From CAWFKS01 sp963816435 (GTDB lineage: Bacteria; Pseudomonadota; Alphaproteobacteria; Rhizobiales; Rhizobiaceae), in assembly GCA_963816435.1 (NCBI GenBank), contig CAWFKS010000020.1, forward strand, positions 186,001 through 250,000: a DNA stretch of 64,000 nt, read 5' to 3'. Shown here piece after piece: positions 16,522 through 25,967 of this stretch. The first letter of the stretch is position 1. Each line of letters starts with the position of its first letter. Under the pieces are notes generated by a model that made no database searches, was not told where the DNA came from, and saw only the letters and a program-made list of their open reading frames with translations. Both the position numbers and the translations under genes were made by a program.

Positions 16522-17625
16522 ATGCGGCGACTATTCCTCGGGCTTGCGTTCGCCATCGGCGTCGTGCTGGCGCCACTGGCCATGGCTCATTCCGCGCTCG
16601 CCGGCCCGTCGCTCGTCGTCGACATGCGGACGGGCAAGGTCTTGTCCGCCGAGGAGCCGTTCCACCGCTGGTATCCGGCCTCGCTGACCAAGCTGATGAC
16701 CGTCTACGTCGTCTTCCAGGCGGTGAAGGACGGCGAGATCACGCTGCGCTCGCCGGTGACGATTTCGAAGAACGCCGCCTCGGAGCCGCCGAGCAAGATG
16801 GGCTATCCGATCGGCTCGGTGCTGACCGTCGACAACGCCATCAAGATCCTGATGGTGAAGTCTGCCAACGACGTGGCGACCGCGGTCGCCGAAAGCGTCG
16901 CCGGCTCGGTCAACGCTTTCGTGGCGCGCATGAACGCCGAGGCGCAGCGGCTCGGCATGACCGGCACGCATTACGTCAACGCGCATGGCCTGCACGACCC
17001 CGATCACTACACCACGGCGCGCGATCTCGCCGTGCTGACGCTCCACCTGCGCAGCGAATTTCCCGAATATCTCGACTACTTCTCCGTCGAGGCGATCGGC
17101 GCCGGCAAGGTGGTGATCCCCAACCACAATAATCTGATCGGCCGCTTCGACGGCGCCGACGGCATGAAGACCGGCTATACCTGCGACGCCGGCTACAACC
17201 TCGTCGCCACCGCGACGCGCTCGGGACGGCGCCTGCTCGCCGTCGTCATCGGCGAGAAGTCGGTCGACGACCGTGACGTCAAGGCAGCCGAGCTGCTCGA
17301 GAAGGGCTTCAAGCAGGGCGGCTTCGACGCACCGAGGCTGGCAGCGCTGCAGCCGAGCGGCGACAATCTCGCCGAGGCCACCGACATGCGGCCCGAGATC
17401 TGCACGCCGGAGGCGCGCCAGGAGCGCGTCAAGGATCGCGAGGAGGAAGGCGACATCGTCGCGCGCTCGCCCTACCTGCACGACTTCGTGCGGCCGCGCC
17501 AGGTCGTCATGGTCAAGCTCGGCGGCGCCACCGGCCCGGCGCGGCCGGTCTATGCCGACGTGCCCGTGCCGACGCCGCGTCCCGACTACACGCCGCCGGC
17601 CACCGTCTCCGCCGAGGGCGACTGA
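16522..17625 (+). CDS. D-alanyl-D-alanine carboxypeptidase (peptidase S11)
   Basis: A periplasmic penicillin-binding protein that trims the terminal D-Ala from peptidoglycan stem peptides. The 367-residue product starts with a signal peptide (MRRLFLGLAFAIGVVLAPL, cleavage near residue 27). All three active-site motifs are visible: SLTK (Ser54, Lys57), SAN (114-116) and KTG (216-218). The C-terminal region past residue 280 does not look like a clear amphipathic anchor. The ATG at 16522 was chosen over the in-frame ATG at 16429 because it begins the signal peptide exactly. The stop is three bases before the GTG of the COG0523 GTPase, so the two are probably cotranscribed. Confidence 0.93.
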   Translation: MRRLFLGLAFAIGVVLAPLAMAHSALAGPSLVVDMRTGKVLSAEEPFHRWYPASLTKLMTVYVVFQAVKDGEITLRSPVTISKNAASEPPSKMGYPIGSVLTVDNAIKILMVKSANDVATAVAESVAGSVNAFVARMNAEAQRLGMTGTHYVNAHGLHDPDHYTTARDLAVLTLHLRSEFPEYLDYFSVEAIGAGKVVIPNHNNLIGRFDGADGMKTGYTCDAGYNLVATATRSGRRLLAVVIGEKSVDDRDVKAAELLEKGFKQGGFDAPRLAALQPSGDNLAEATDMRPEICTPEARQERVKDREEEGDIVARSPYLHDFVRPRQVVMVKLGGATGPARPVYADVPVPTPRPDYTPPATVSAEGD

Positions 17626-17628
17626 GCC

Positions 17629-18762
17629 GTGGCCGCCATGCACGAGCCGATCGCGGTGTCGGTGCTGACCGGCTTTCTCGGCGCCGGCAAGACGACGCTG
17701 CTCAATCGCCTGCTGAAGGACCCGGCGCTCGATTCCACCGCCGTCATCGTCAACGAGTTCGGCGAGGTGGCGATCGACCACCTGCTGGTCGAGCAGGCGA
17801 GCGACGGCGTCATCGAACTGTCCGACGGCTGCCTGTGCTGCACGGTGCGCGGCGAACTGGTCGACACGCTGGCCGATCTGGTCGACCGCGTGCAGACCGG
17901 CCGCATCGCCCCGCTGAAACGCGTCGTCGTCGAGACCACCGGCCTCGCCGACCCGGTGCCCGTTCTGCAGGCGCTGATGGGCCATCCCGTGCTGATGCAG
18001 GCCTTCCGGCTCGACGGGGTGATCACCGTCGTCGACGCCGTCAACGGCGAGGCTACGCTCGACAGGCACGACGAGGCGGTGCGGCAGGTCGCCGTGGCCG
18101 ACCGGCTGGTTCTGACCAAGACGGATATTGCCGGCCCGGAAGGGCTCGCCGGGCTGCGCCGGCGCCTCACCGCGCTCAATCCGGCGGCCAGGGTGCTCGA
18201 CGTCGCCGACGCCGCGCCGGCCTCGCTGTTCGATTGCGGGCTGTGGAATCCCGCCACCAAGAGCGCCGACGTGGCGCGCTGGCTTGGCGAGCACGACGAC
18301 CATGACCATGCGGGGCACGATCACGCCGACCACGATCACCACGGCCACGACCATTCAGGCCATGGCCACGCCCACCATCATGCCCACGACGACCGCATCC
18401 GCACGTTCTCGCTGACCCACGACCGGCCGGTGCCGTTCTCGGCGATCGAGATGTTCCTCGACCTGCTGCGCTCGACCCAGGGCGAGCACCTGCTGCGCAT
18501 GAAGGGCGTCATCGAGCTCGCCGAGGACCCGGAGCGGCCGCTGGTCATCCACGGCGTGCAGAAGCTGCTGCATCCGCCGGCCAGGCTCCCGGCTTGGCCG
18601 GCGGGGCCGCGCGGCACGCGTCTGGTGCTGATCACCTCCGACATGCCGGAAGACTACGTGCGCCGGCTCTTCAATGCCGCCACCGGCAGCCCGGCCGTCG
18701 ACCAGCCGGACCGCACCGCGCTTGAGGACAACCCGCTGGCGATCGCCGGATTCAAGGGCTAG
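17629..18762 (+). CDS. COG0523 (CobW/ZigA-like) GTPase with His-rich metal-binding segment
   Basis: A 377-residue G3E-family metallochaperone GTPase. Near the N-terminus are Walker A GFLGAGKTTLLNRLL, VNEFGEVAIDHLLV and the metal-binding CxCC motif in DGCLCCTVRG; SKTD-type nucleotide recognition appears as LTKTDIAGPEGL. Between about residues 220 and 255 lies a stretch dominated by His and Asp (HDHAGHDHADHDHHGH and similar), which typically binds zinc, cobalt or nickel. The C-terminal CobW domain follows. Start is GTG at 17629, three bases after the carboxypeptidase; an ATG at 17638 is an alternative. It may supply zinc to a target enzyme under limitation, but no Zur site was identified. Confidence 0.9.
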   Translation: MAAMHEPIAVSVLTGFLGAGKTTLLNRLLKDPALDSTAVIVNEFGEVAIDHLLVEQASDGVIELSDGCLCCTVRGELVDTLADLVDRVQTGRIAPLKRVVVETTGLADPVPVLQALMGHPVLMQAFRLDGVITVVDAVNGEATLDRHDEAVRQVAVADRLVLTKTDIAGPEGLAGLRRRLTALNPAARVLDVADAAPASLFDCGLWNPATKSADVARWLGEHDDHDHAGHDHADHDHHGHDHSGHGHAHHHAHDDRIRTFSLTHDRPVPFSAIEMFLDLLRSTQGEHLLRMKGVIELAEDPERPLVIHGVQKLLHPPARLPAWPAGPRGTRLVLITSDMPEDYVRRLFNAATGSPAVDQPDRTALEDNPLAIAGFKG

Positions 18763-18771
18763 GCGCAATAG

Positions 18772-18830
18772 GCGCAATTCCAGGAAAAATGGAAGCCGGG
18801 TTTCCGTCCGGAATGCCCCAAACAAGAACC
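18772..18830. repeat. dispersed palindromic intergenic repeat, copy 1
   Basis: The sequence runs GCAATTCCAGGAAAAATGG, then AAGCCGGGTTTCCGTCCGGA and AAACAAGAAC. It matches the element at 52770-52830 base for base over most of its length, and its centre can fold (CCGG...CCGG). Elements like this are frequent between genes in Mesorhizobium and relatives. It sits exactly between the convergent COG0523 GTPase and M3 peptidase genes and may act as a transcript end. Confidence 0.75.
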
Positions 18831-20888
18831 TACAGCAACCCGCGCTTCTCCATCATCGCTTCCGGGCTCGGCATGCGGCCGCGAAACGCGGTGTAGAGTT
18901 CTTCCGGGTCGCGCGAACCGCCGGCCGAATAGATGTGCCGGCGCAGCTTCTCCGCCGTTTCCGGATCGAACGGATCGCCGGTTTCCTCGAACGCACGGAA
19001 GGCGTCGGCGTCGAGCACTTCCGACCACATGTAGGAATAGTAGCCGGCTGAATAGCCGTCGCCCGAGAACACGTGCAGGAAGTGCGGCGTGCGGTGGCGC
19101 ATGGCGATCGCCGCCGGCATCTCCAGCTTGGCCAGCGTCTCGGCTTCGAAATTGGCGGGGTTCCCCGGCGCTTCCGATGCCGAGTGATAGGCCATGTCGA
19201 CAAGTGCCGAGGCGGTGAACTCGATCGTCGCGAAGCCGGCGTCGGCGTTCCTCGCCGCCAGCATCGCGTCGAGCAGTTCCTGCGGCATCGGCTCGCCCGT
19301 CTCGTAGTGAACGGCGTGCTTCTTCAGCACTTCCGGCACGGTCAGCCAGTGCTCGTAGAGCTGCGAGGGCAGCTCGACGAAATCGCGCGACACCGAGGTG
19401 CCCGAGACCGACGGCCAGGTGACGTCCGACAACAGCCCGTGCAGGGCGTGGCCGAACTCGTGGAAAAGCGTGCGCGCCTCGTCCATCGACAACAGCGCCG
19501 GCCTGCCCTTCGGCGGCTTGGCGAAGTTCATGACGTTGTAGATCACCGGCCGCGCGCCCGCGCCGAGCTTGTGGCCGGATTCCAGCGAGCTCATCCACGC
19601 CCCCGAACGCTTCGAGGGCCGGTTGAAATAGTCCGCCAGAAAGGTGCCGCGCGGCGAGCCGTCGGCATTGGTCACCTCGAACACCCGCACGTCCGGATGC
19701 CACGTCGCGATCCCCTCGCGCTCGGCGAAGTTCAGTCCGAACAGCCGGTTCGCCACGTCGAAGCAGGCGGCGATGATCTTTTCGAGCCGCAGGTAGGGCT
19801 TGAGCAGCGCCTCGTCGAAGGCGAAGCGCTCGGCCTTCAGCTTCTGGGCATAGTGGCGCCAGTCCCACGGCGCGATGCCGTCGTTGGCGCCCTCGGCCGC
19901 GGCCAGCCGCGCCAGTTCCGCCTCGTCGGCGGCTGCCCGCTCGCGCGCCTTGGCCCAGACCGGCTCCAGCAGCTCCATCACCGCGTCCGGCGTCTTCGCC
20001 ATCGTGTCGTCGAGCTTGAGCGCGGCAAAGGTGTCGTAGCCGAGCAGCCGCGCCTTTTCAGCGCGCAGCCGCAGGATCGTCGCGACGATCTCGCCGTTGT
20101 CGTTCTCGTCACCGCCCTCGCCGCGGCCGGTGAAGGCGCGGAACACCGTCTCGCGCAGGTCGCGCCGGGTCGAGAACGTCAGGAACGGCTCGGCCAGCGA
20201 GCGTGACAGGGTGACGGCATGCTCGCCCGGGCGGCCGCGCGCCTCGGCGGCTTCCGCCATGGCGCTGAGCAGGAAGTCGGGCAGGCCTGCCAACTCATCG
20301 CCCGACAGAAACAGCGCCCATTCGCTCTCATCGGAAAGCACGTTCTGCCCGAAGCGGGCGCCGAGCCCCGCCAGTTCCTCGTTGATCGTCGAAAGCCGCG
20401 CCTTGTCGGCCGCGCCGAGCTTGGCGCCGGCGCGCACGAAGCGTTTCCAGGTGCGCTCCAGCACCCGCAGCGTCTCGGCGTCGAGGTCGAGCTCGGTCGC
20501 GCTTGCGGTAGAGGTCGTCGATGCGCGAAAACAGCCTTTCGTTCATGCTGATCGCGGAAAAGTGCCTCGCCATCTTCGGCGCCAGTTCGCGCTCCAGCGC
20601 ACGGATGGCGTCGTTGGTGTGGGCGCCGGCGCGGAGCCAGAATATCGACGAGGCATGGTCGAGCGCCTGCCCCGACAGTTCCAGCGCGGCCAGCGTATTC
20701 TCGATCGTCGGCGCATCCGCGTCTTTGGCGATCGCCTCGATCTCTTCCGCATGGGCGGCCAGCGCCGCATCCATCACCGGCGCGAAATCGGCCTCGTCGA
20801 TCTTCGTGAAGTCGGGCAGGCCGAGCGGGCCGGTCCAGGCGGTCAGCGGATGGGTGGCGAGATCCACCGTGGCGGAAGAAGAGCTCAT
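18830..20888 (-). CDS. M3 family oligopeptidase / peptidyl-dipeptidase (Dcp/PrlC-like), one frameshift
   Basis: A cytoplasmic zinc oligopeptidase of about 685 residues after correction. The catalytic HExxH is seen in LFHEFGHALHGLLSD, and the C-terminal domain contains SGDGYSAGYYSYMWSEVLDADAF with the third-ligand region. The N-terminal part (MSSSSATVDLATHPL, then WTGPLGLPDFTKI) is in a different frame from the rest. The break falls in SRIDDLYRKRD / ERTWKRFVRAGAKL: removing one G of the pair at 20495-20496 restores a continuous RKRDELDLDAETLRVLERTW. The enzyme is otherwise complete. The final residues MEKRGLL fit the Dcp side of the family. Confidence 0.87.
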
Positions 20889-21030
20889 GTCGAACCTTGT
20901 GCGAGAAGCGGGCGGCACGTGCCGCGGGAGGGTCGTCTGGTGATTTAGGAGCCGCGCCGCGCCCGCGCAACCGCCTTGACGTTCGGGAAACGGCAAACTA
21001 AGCAAGCCTGACAATAAGGCTACCTTACCA

Positions 21031-21507
21031 ATGCCCCGCAACGTGAACCCCGACACGATCGGCTTCCTGGCCGGCGACATCTCGCGAATGATCCGCGCCG
21101 AGTTCGACCGCCTCATGGCGCGCTCGGGCATCGGCATTACCGGTGCGGAGGCGCGGGTGCTGGCGAATGCCGCGCGCGCCGGCGAGGTGCGCCAGAACGT
21201 GCTCGCCGAAATCCTCGGCGTCGAGGCGATGACGCTGACCGGCGTGCTCGACCGGCTGGAGAGCGGCCGGCCTCGTGTGCCGCAAGACCGATCCCGACCG
21301 ACCGCCGCGCCAAGCTGGTCACGCTCACCGCCGAAGCCGATCCCGTGCTTGCGCGCATCGAGGAGGTCTCGCTCTGCCGTGCGCGCGGCAGCGAGCGCGG
21401 GGCTGGCGCCGGAGGACTGGGCGCGCCTGATCGGCATGCTCAAGCTGGTGCGGACCAATCTCGCCGAGCAACGTTCCCAGGCGGCGCGCGAGAGCGACGC
21501 CGCATGA
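21031..21507 (+). CDS. MarR family transcriptional regulator (three insertions, frame restored)
   Basis: A winged-helix regulator of about 157 residues. The intact N-terminal half reads SRMIRAEFDRLMARSGIGI and contains the helix-turn-helix region LAEILGVEAMTLTGVLDRLE. From 21265 the frame shifts. Removing one G at 21265-21266, one C at 21293-21295 and C at 21372 gives SAGLVCRKTDPTDRRAKLVT then LTAEADPVLARIEEVSSAV, the normal MarR wing. The tail SAGLAPEDWARLIGMLKLV is back in the original frame, so the open reading frame hides the damage. The TGA overlaps the ATG of the downstream drug-efflux gene (ATGA at 21504-21507), suggesting that it controls that transporter. Confidence 0.82.
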   Translation: MPRNVNPDTIGFLAGDISRMIRAEFDRLMARSGIGITGAEARVLANAARAGEVRQNVLAEILGVEAMTLTGVLDRLESGRPRVPQDRSRPTAAPSWSRSPPKPIPCLRASRRSRSAVRAAASAGLAPEDWARLIGMLKLVRTNLAEQRSQAARESDAA

Positions 21508-22758
21508 ACGTCCAGTCGCCTCCCGGCTCGCACGCCCCGGTGATGACGGAGCGCCGCGTCGGCATTCTCGGCGCGGTTCTGGTTGCCATCGGCCCGGTGT
21601 CGATGTCGCTCTACACGCCGGCAATGCCCCAGATCGTCGAGGCGTTCGGCACCACCGAATCCGCGGTCAAGCTGACCCTGTCGCTTTATTTCGGCGGCTT
21701 CGCCGTCGCCCAGCTCGTCTGCGGGCCGCTGTCGGACGGGCTCGGCCGCAAGCCGGTCGCCCTCGGATTCATGATGATCTACATGGTGGCCAGCGTGCTC
21801 GCCGTCTTCGCGCCCGACGGTCGAGCTGCTGATCGCCGCGCGCTTCCTGCAGGGCGTCGGCGCGGCGGTCGGCGTGGCGATCTCGCGCGCCATCGTGCGC
21901 GACCTGTTCACGCACGACCGCTCCGCCCGCATCATGAACCTGATCGGCCTGATCCTCGGCGTCGGGCCGGCCTTCTCGCCGACCATCGGCGGGCTCCTCA
22001 TGGGCGCCTTCGGCTGGAAGTCGATCTTCGTGTTCATGGCGCTGGCGGCGATCGTCGTCACGGTCGTCCTGCGCATCTTCCTGGTCGAGACCGTCAAGCC
22101 CGACCCCACCCGCATCCGCCCGCTCGCCCTTGTCCGCAGCTATCGCGAGATCGCCGGCAGCGGCTATTTCGTCTTTTCCGGCCTCGTCATCGGCGGCGCC
22201 AGCGGCGCCATCTACACGCAGGCGACGGTGCTGCCCTTCGTGCTGATGACGCGCGTCGGTCTGACGCCGACCCAGTTCGGGCTCGGCATGCTGTTCCAGT
22301 CCGGCGGCTTCTTCATCGGCTCGATCGTCGTCCGGCGGATGATGCGCAACATTCCCGCCAACAGGCTCGTCCCGATCGGCCTGTGCTTCATCTTCCTCGG
22401 CAGTCTGGCGCTGGCGGTCGGGTTGCGGCTGTTCGACCCGACATTTCTCGGCGTGATGGTGCCGGTCTTCGTCTTCACCTTCGGCCTCGCCTTCGTCATG
22501 CCGGCCATGCAGACGGCCGGCGTCGCGCCTTTCCCGCATATCGCCGGCGCCGCCTCCTCGATGGCCGGCTTCATCCAGATGGGCAGCGGCCTCGTCGGCG
22601 GCCTGCTCTCCGCATGGCTCGGCGATCCCGTCGGCGCGATGTCGACGATCATCCCGTGCATGGGCCTGATCGCGGTTCTGAGCTGGCTGTTCTGGCGCAC
22701 CCTGCCGGAGCCGGCGCTGGCGCGCATCGTGCTGACGCCGGAGGAGACGAAGGTCTGA
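21504..22758 (+). CDS. Bcr/CflA-type MFS multidrug efflux transporter (one frameshift)
   Basis: A drug:proton antiporter of the 12-TM MFS DHA1/Bcr group, about 417 residues once corrected. The N-terminus contains SLYTPAMPQIVEAF and the loop motif GPLSDGLGRKPV. The frame breaks at FAPDGRAA: removing one C at 21813-21815 gives FAPTVELLIAARFLQGVGAA followed by VGVAISRAIVRDLF, which is the MFS motif C region, continuing to the stop at 22758. It is translationally coupled to the MarR gene upstream. The substrate is unknown. Confidence 0.86.
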
Positions 22759-22771
22759 GCGGTTGGTCCGC

Positions 22772-23416
22772 TCAGTCGATCTCGGGGCGTACGAAGTCGC
22801 CGGTATCCGGGTTCATCGCCCACAATTCCCCGGTCGAAATGTCGAACCAGGCGCCGTGCAGCGACAGCCTGCCCTTCTTCTCGAGGATTTCCACGCAGGG
22901 GAACGTCCTGAGATTGGCGATCGAATAGCGGATCGAGATGCGCTCCAGCGCCGTCTGGCGCTCCGCCCCCGTCATCAGGTCGTTGCCGGTCACAGTCTCG
23001 GCCGCCGGCGACACGAGGCTCATCCACTTGCCGATGAAATCGCCCGGCGACAGCGGTTCGGCGGACGGCGACAGCGCAGCCTGAATGCCGCCGCAACGAC
23101 CGTGTCCGAGGATCAGGATATGCCGCACCTTGAGGCTCTGCACGGCGAATTCCAGCGCCGCCGAGGTGCCGTGATATTCGTCGTCGGGCGCATAGGGCGG
23201 CACGAGGTTGGCGACGTTGCGCACCACGAACAGTTCGCCCGGACCGGTGTCGAAGATCGTCTCCGGCGCCGCGCGTGAATCGCAGCAGGCGATCACCATT
23301 GTCTTCGGCGTCTGGCCCTCGCGCGCCAGCTTGCGGTAGCGCTCGCGCTCGTCGGCGAAGCGGCCGGTCATGAAATTGCGATAGCCGTCGAGAAGGCTGT
23401 CTGGAAGGTAGCTCAT
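22772..23416 (-). CDS. beta-class carbonic anhydrase
   Basis: Interconverts CO2 and bicarbonate in the cytoplasm. The 214-residue protein has the beta-class zinc site: ACCDSR (Cys44, Asp46, Arg48) and HGRCGG (His105, Cys108). VVRNVANLVPPYAPDDEYHG and the tail GELWAMNPDTGDF are typical of proteobacterial enzymes. The ATG at 23416 (MSYLPDSLLDGYRNFM) was chosen because it matches family starts; the frame extends 12 codons further without support. It converges on the Bcr-type transporter with 13 bases between stops. Confidence 0.94.
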   Translation of the reverse strand: MSYLPDSLLDGYRNFMTGRFADERERYRKLAREGQTPKTMVIACCDSRAAPETIFDTGPGELFVVRNVANLVPPYAPDDEYHGTSAALEFAVQSLKVRHILILGHGRCGGIQAALSPSAEPLSPGDFIGKWMSLVSPAAETVTGNDLMTGAERQTALERISIRYSIANLRTFPCVEILEKKGRLSLHGAWFDISTGELWAMNPDTGDFVRPEID

Positions 23417-23473
23417 GAAAAGCGCAATAGCCCCATTTCGCCGGCTCGACAATGCCGGCGGGGGCGCTCGGCC

Positions 23474-23761
23474 TCAGTGCTTCAGCACGTCGGCCCACTC
23501 GGGGTGGCGGCGGAACTGCGAGGCCGCGAACGGGCAGAGCGGGATGATCGTCTTGTGCGCCGCGCGCGCATCCTCGACGGCGCGCGTCACCAGCCGCAGC
23601 CCCGCACCCTGCCCGCGAAATGCGTCCGGCACCTCGGTGTGGTCGATGATGATCTGCCTGCTGCCGAGCTTGGAAAACGTCATCTCGGCAACGGCCCCGT
23701 CCGCTCCCGCCAGCACGTAGCGGCCCTTCGTCTCGCCTTCTTCCAGCACGATCTCGCTCAT
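23474..23761 (-). CDS. GNAT-fold N-acetyltransferase, YjdJ-like
   Basis: A minimal 95-residue acetyltransferase-like protein of the Gcn5-related superfamily (N-acetylglutamate synthase-like small domain). The acetyl-CoA loop is seen as VPDAFRGQGAGLRLVTRAVE, and the tail is CPFAASQFRRHPEWADVL. The ATG at 23761 overlaps the stop of the upstream esterase as ATGA. Its acceptor is unknown. As sequenced, a frameshift in the esterase makes one long frame that wrongly joins the two. Confidence 0.82.
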   Translation of the reverse strand: MSEIVLEEGETKGRYVLAGADGAVAEMTFSKLGSRQIIIDHTEVPDAFRGQGAGLRLVTRAVEDARAAHKTIIPLCPFAASQFRRHPEWADVLKH

Positions 23762-24391
23762 TTGCCGCTCTCCGTCGCGTCGCCATAGGGTGCCAGGAAC
23801 GCGCGTGCCGCCTCCAGCTCCGCCGGCCTGATCTCGTGGCCGCCTTCGTGCCAGTGCATCGAGACGTCGGCGCCGGCCTCGCGCAGCCACGCCTCCAGCC
23901 GCACGGTGATGTCGGCGGGGCAGATCGGGTCCTTGCGGCCCGCGGTGATGAGGATGCGTCGGCCGCGCCAGCGAGCCTGCGAATTTCGGCTCGAACGGTA
24001 TCAGCGGATGCATCAGCACCACCGCGTCGAACAGATGCGGGGCCGCGAAGACGACCGAGGCGAGGATGTTGGCGCCGTTGGAATAGCCGAGGCCAAGCAC
24101 CGCGCTCGGCCGCTCGGCCTCGACATGCGCCTCCACGAAGCCGCGCATCTTCTTGGTGCGCACCGCCAGGTCGGCCATGTCGTAGACGCCCTCGCCGGTG
24201 CGCCGGAAGAACCGCGCCGCGCCGTTTTCCGAAACGTCGCCGCGCGGCGCGACGACGCCGGCTCCGGGCAGCAGCTCGGGGCCCAGCGCCACGAGCTGGT
24301 TCTCGTCGCCGCCCGTCCCGTGGAACAGGAACAGCAAAGGTTTGTCGTCGCCACCCGGATAGGCGCGATGGATGTATGCGTCCCGCGACAT
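23758..24391 (-). CDS. alpha/beta hydrolase, carboxylesterase (MhqD-like), one frameshift
   Basis: A corrected 210-residue alpha/beta hydrolase of the phospholipase/carboxylesterase type. The oxyanion region is FLFHGTGGDENQLV and the nucleophile elbow GLGYSNGANILASVV. The frame breaks at LARPTHPHH: removing G at 23965 gives SLAGRRILITAGRKDPICPA, followed by the catalytic-His region HWHEGGHEI, and a stop overlapping the GNAT start. It lies 7 bases downstream of a two-domain VOC dioxygenase on the same strand, the same pairing as mhqO/mhqD in Bacillus, where the genes respond to quinones. That role here is inferred from the pairing. Confidence 0.8.
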
Positions 24392-24398
24392 TGCCCCG

Positions 24399-25334
24399 TC
24401 AGCCCTTGAGCGGCTCGAGATGCGTTTCGAGCCATGAACGAAGATGTGCGTGCTGTGACGGCAATTTCAAGGCTTCGCCCAGGTGGGCGCGATCCTCGTC
24501 GCGATCGAAGCCGGGTTCGTTCGTGGCCACCTCGAAAAGCACGCCGCCCGGCGTGCGGAAATAGATCGCCCAGAAATAGTCGCGGTCGATTACCGGCGTC
24601 ACCTGGTAGCCGGTGTCGAGCAGCGCCTGGCGCACGGCGAGCTGCTGCGCCCGGTCATCGACCGCGAAGGCGACGTGGTGGACCGAGCCCGCGCCGAGCC
24701 GGGCAGGCTCGGCCGCCGGCATCGTCTCGACGTCGACGAACCGCGCCCCGTTGCCGGCGCCGCGCACGGCGAAGCGGCGCAGATTGCCGGAGCGCTCGGC
24801 TTCCTCATAGTTCATGAACTTCAGCAGCTCGGCGGTAGCGCCTTCGTCGCGCAGCCGCATCGACACCGAATGAAAACCGCGGATCGCCTCGTCCGCGCCG
24901 ACGCCGCCCTGCGTCCACGGCGGCCGCCGGTCGTCGGCGACCTCGACGAGCGCCAGCCCGTCGCCGTCCGGTCCGTCGAAGACGAGCCGGTTTTCGCCGA
25001 AACTCTCCTCGCGCGCCAGCCCGGTGACGCCGCGGGCGGAAAGCCGCTCCTGCCAGAAGTCGAGCGTGCCCTCGGGAACGGAGAACGCCGTTCGCGCGGC
25101 CTCGCCCACCCCCGGCCTGCCCCGCGCGATGTTGGGGAAGGGGAAATAGGTCATCACCGTGCCGGGCGTGCCCACCTCGTCGGCATAATAGAGGTGGTAG
25201 ACGTCGGGCGCGTCGAAATTGACCGTCTTCTTGACCCGCCGCAGCCCGAGCGTGTCGGTGAAGAAGGCGTTGTTCTTCACCGCATCGCCGGCCATGGCGG
25301 TGACATGGTGCAGTCCCTGGATCTGGTTCAGCAT
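24399..25334 (-). CDS. VOC-family ring-cleaving dioxygenase-like protein (MhqO-like)
   Basis: A 311-residue protein with two vicinal-oxygen-chelate (glyoxalase/extradiol dioxygenase) domains. The first begins GLHHVTAMAGDAVKNNAFF (metal His), with YYADEVGTPGTVMTYFPFP; the second contains HHVAFAVDD and ends in RDYFWAIYFRTPGGVLFEVA (metal Glu). The start at 25334 has AGGGAG upstream; the longer frame to 25871 is a shadow. Members are annotated as ring-cleaving dioxygenases linked to quinone or catechol resistance, though few have been assayed. It is the first gene of a likely VOC-esterase-GNAT operon. Confidence 0.87.
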   Translation of the reverse strand: MLNQIQGLHHVTAMAGDAVKNNAFFTDTLGLRRVKKTVNFDAPDVYHLYYADEVGTPGTVMTYFPFPNIARGRPGVGEAARTAFSVPEGTLDFWQERLSARGVTGLAREESFGENRLVFDGPDGDGLALVEVADDRRPPWTQGGVGADEAIRGFHSVSMRLRDEGATAELLKFMNYEEAERSGNLRRFAVRGAGNGARFVDVETMPAAEPARLGAGSVHHVAFAVDDRAQQLAVRQALLDTGYQVTPVIDRDYFWAIYFRTPGGVLFEVATNEPGFDRDEDRAHLGEALKLPSQHAHLRSWLETHLEPLKG

Positions 25335-25498
25335 GATCTCGGCTCCCTGTCGGGTCGGAACGGACGTCGGAGCGCCCGCTTTCCGGCTCCATATCGGGAG
25401 GCGTCGGCGCCGCCGCCAGAAGGCGGCGCGCGCAATCACTGTTTCATGAATGTGAACAATCGGCGCCCGGCGTTCAAGCCGCGCGAGCGTCCGAGCCG

Positions 25499-25963
25499 TC
25501 AGTCTTCCGGCGGAAGGTCGCCCTCGCCGGACGCCGGTCGGCTGTTCTCGCGGTAGATCATGTAGGCGAGCACTGCGACGGCGGGCGCCAGCACTGCACC
25601 GAAGCCGCCGCCGCGCGACAGCAGCGAAGGCAGCACCGCCAGCGCCGTGGCGCCGGCGATCGATCGCGTCTCCGCGCGTCGCCGCTCGGCCGCCAGCCTG
25701 GCGCGCCGCCTGGCGGCGATGCCGTGGCCGAAAAAGGAAATCACCGCCACCACCAGAAAGAAAGCGGCGAATCCCAGCGCGGTGTCGAGGTTCCCGAACC
25801 GCCGCGCCGTGTAGATATAGGCGGCGCCGATCAGGAACCCGATGCCGCAGACGACGGTGATGCCTACCCACAGATACGAAATCGCGGCCTTGCGAACACG
25901 AGCCGCCTCGCGGCCCGCCTCGTCCGTGAGAATGGCCGCGATCAGGCCACCCAGACCTCCCAT
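25499..25963 (-). CDS. phage-holin-superfamily membrane protein (YqjE-like)
   Basis: A 154-residue protein with two clear hydrophobic hairpins (YLWVGITVVCGIGFLIGAA and FAAFFLVVAVISFFGHGIA), an Arg-rich cytoplasmic stretch and a final hydrophobic segment. This is the architecture of the DUF1469/holin-X family that includes E. coli YqjE. It lies 4 bases downstream of a YqjD/ElaB-like gene, the same pairing as yqjDE. There are no phage genes around, so the holin name reflects family history only. A membrane-stress role is inferred. Confidence 0.8.
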   Translation of the reverse strand: MGGLGGLIAAILTDEAGREAARVRKAAISYLWVGITVVCGIGFLIGAAYIYTARRFGNLDTALGFAAFFLVVAVISFFGHGIAARRRARLAAERRRAETRSIAGATALAVLPSLLSRGGGFGAVLAPAVAVLAYMIYRENSRPASGEGDLPPED

Positions 25964-25967
25964 GACG

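Noticed and set aside
20490..20500. Programmed ribosomal frameshifting as an explanation for the split genes
   Set aside because: Sites share no slippery sequence, downstream structure or shift-prone stop; they differ from gene to gene and all need one base skipped, which fits sequence error better.
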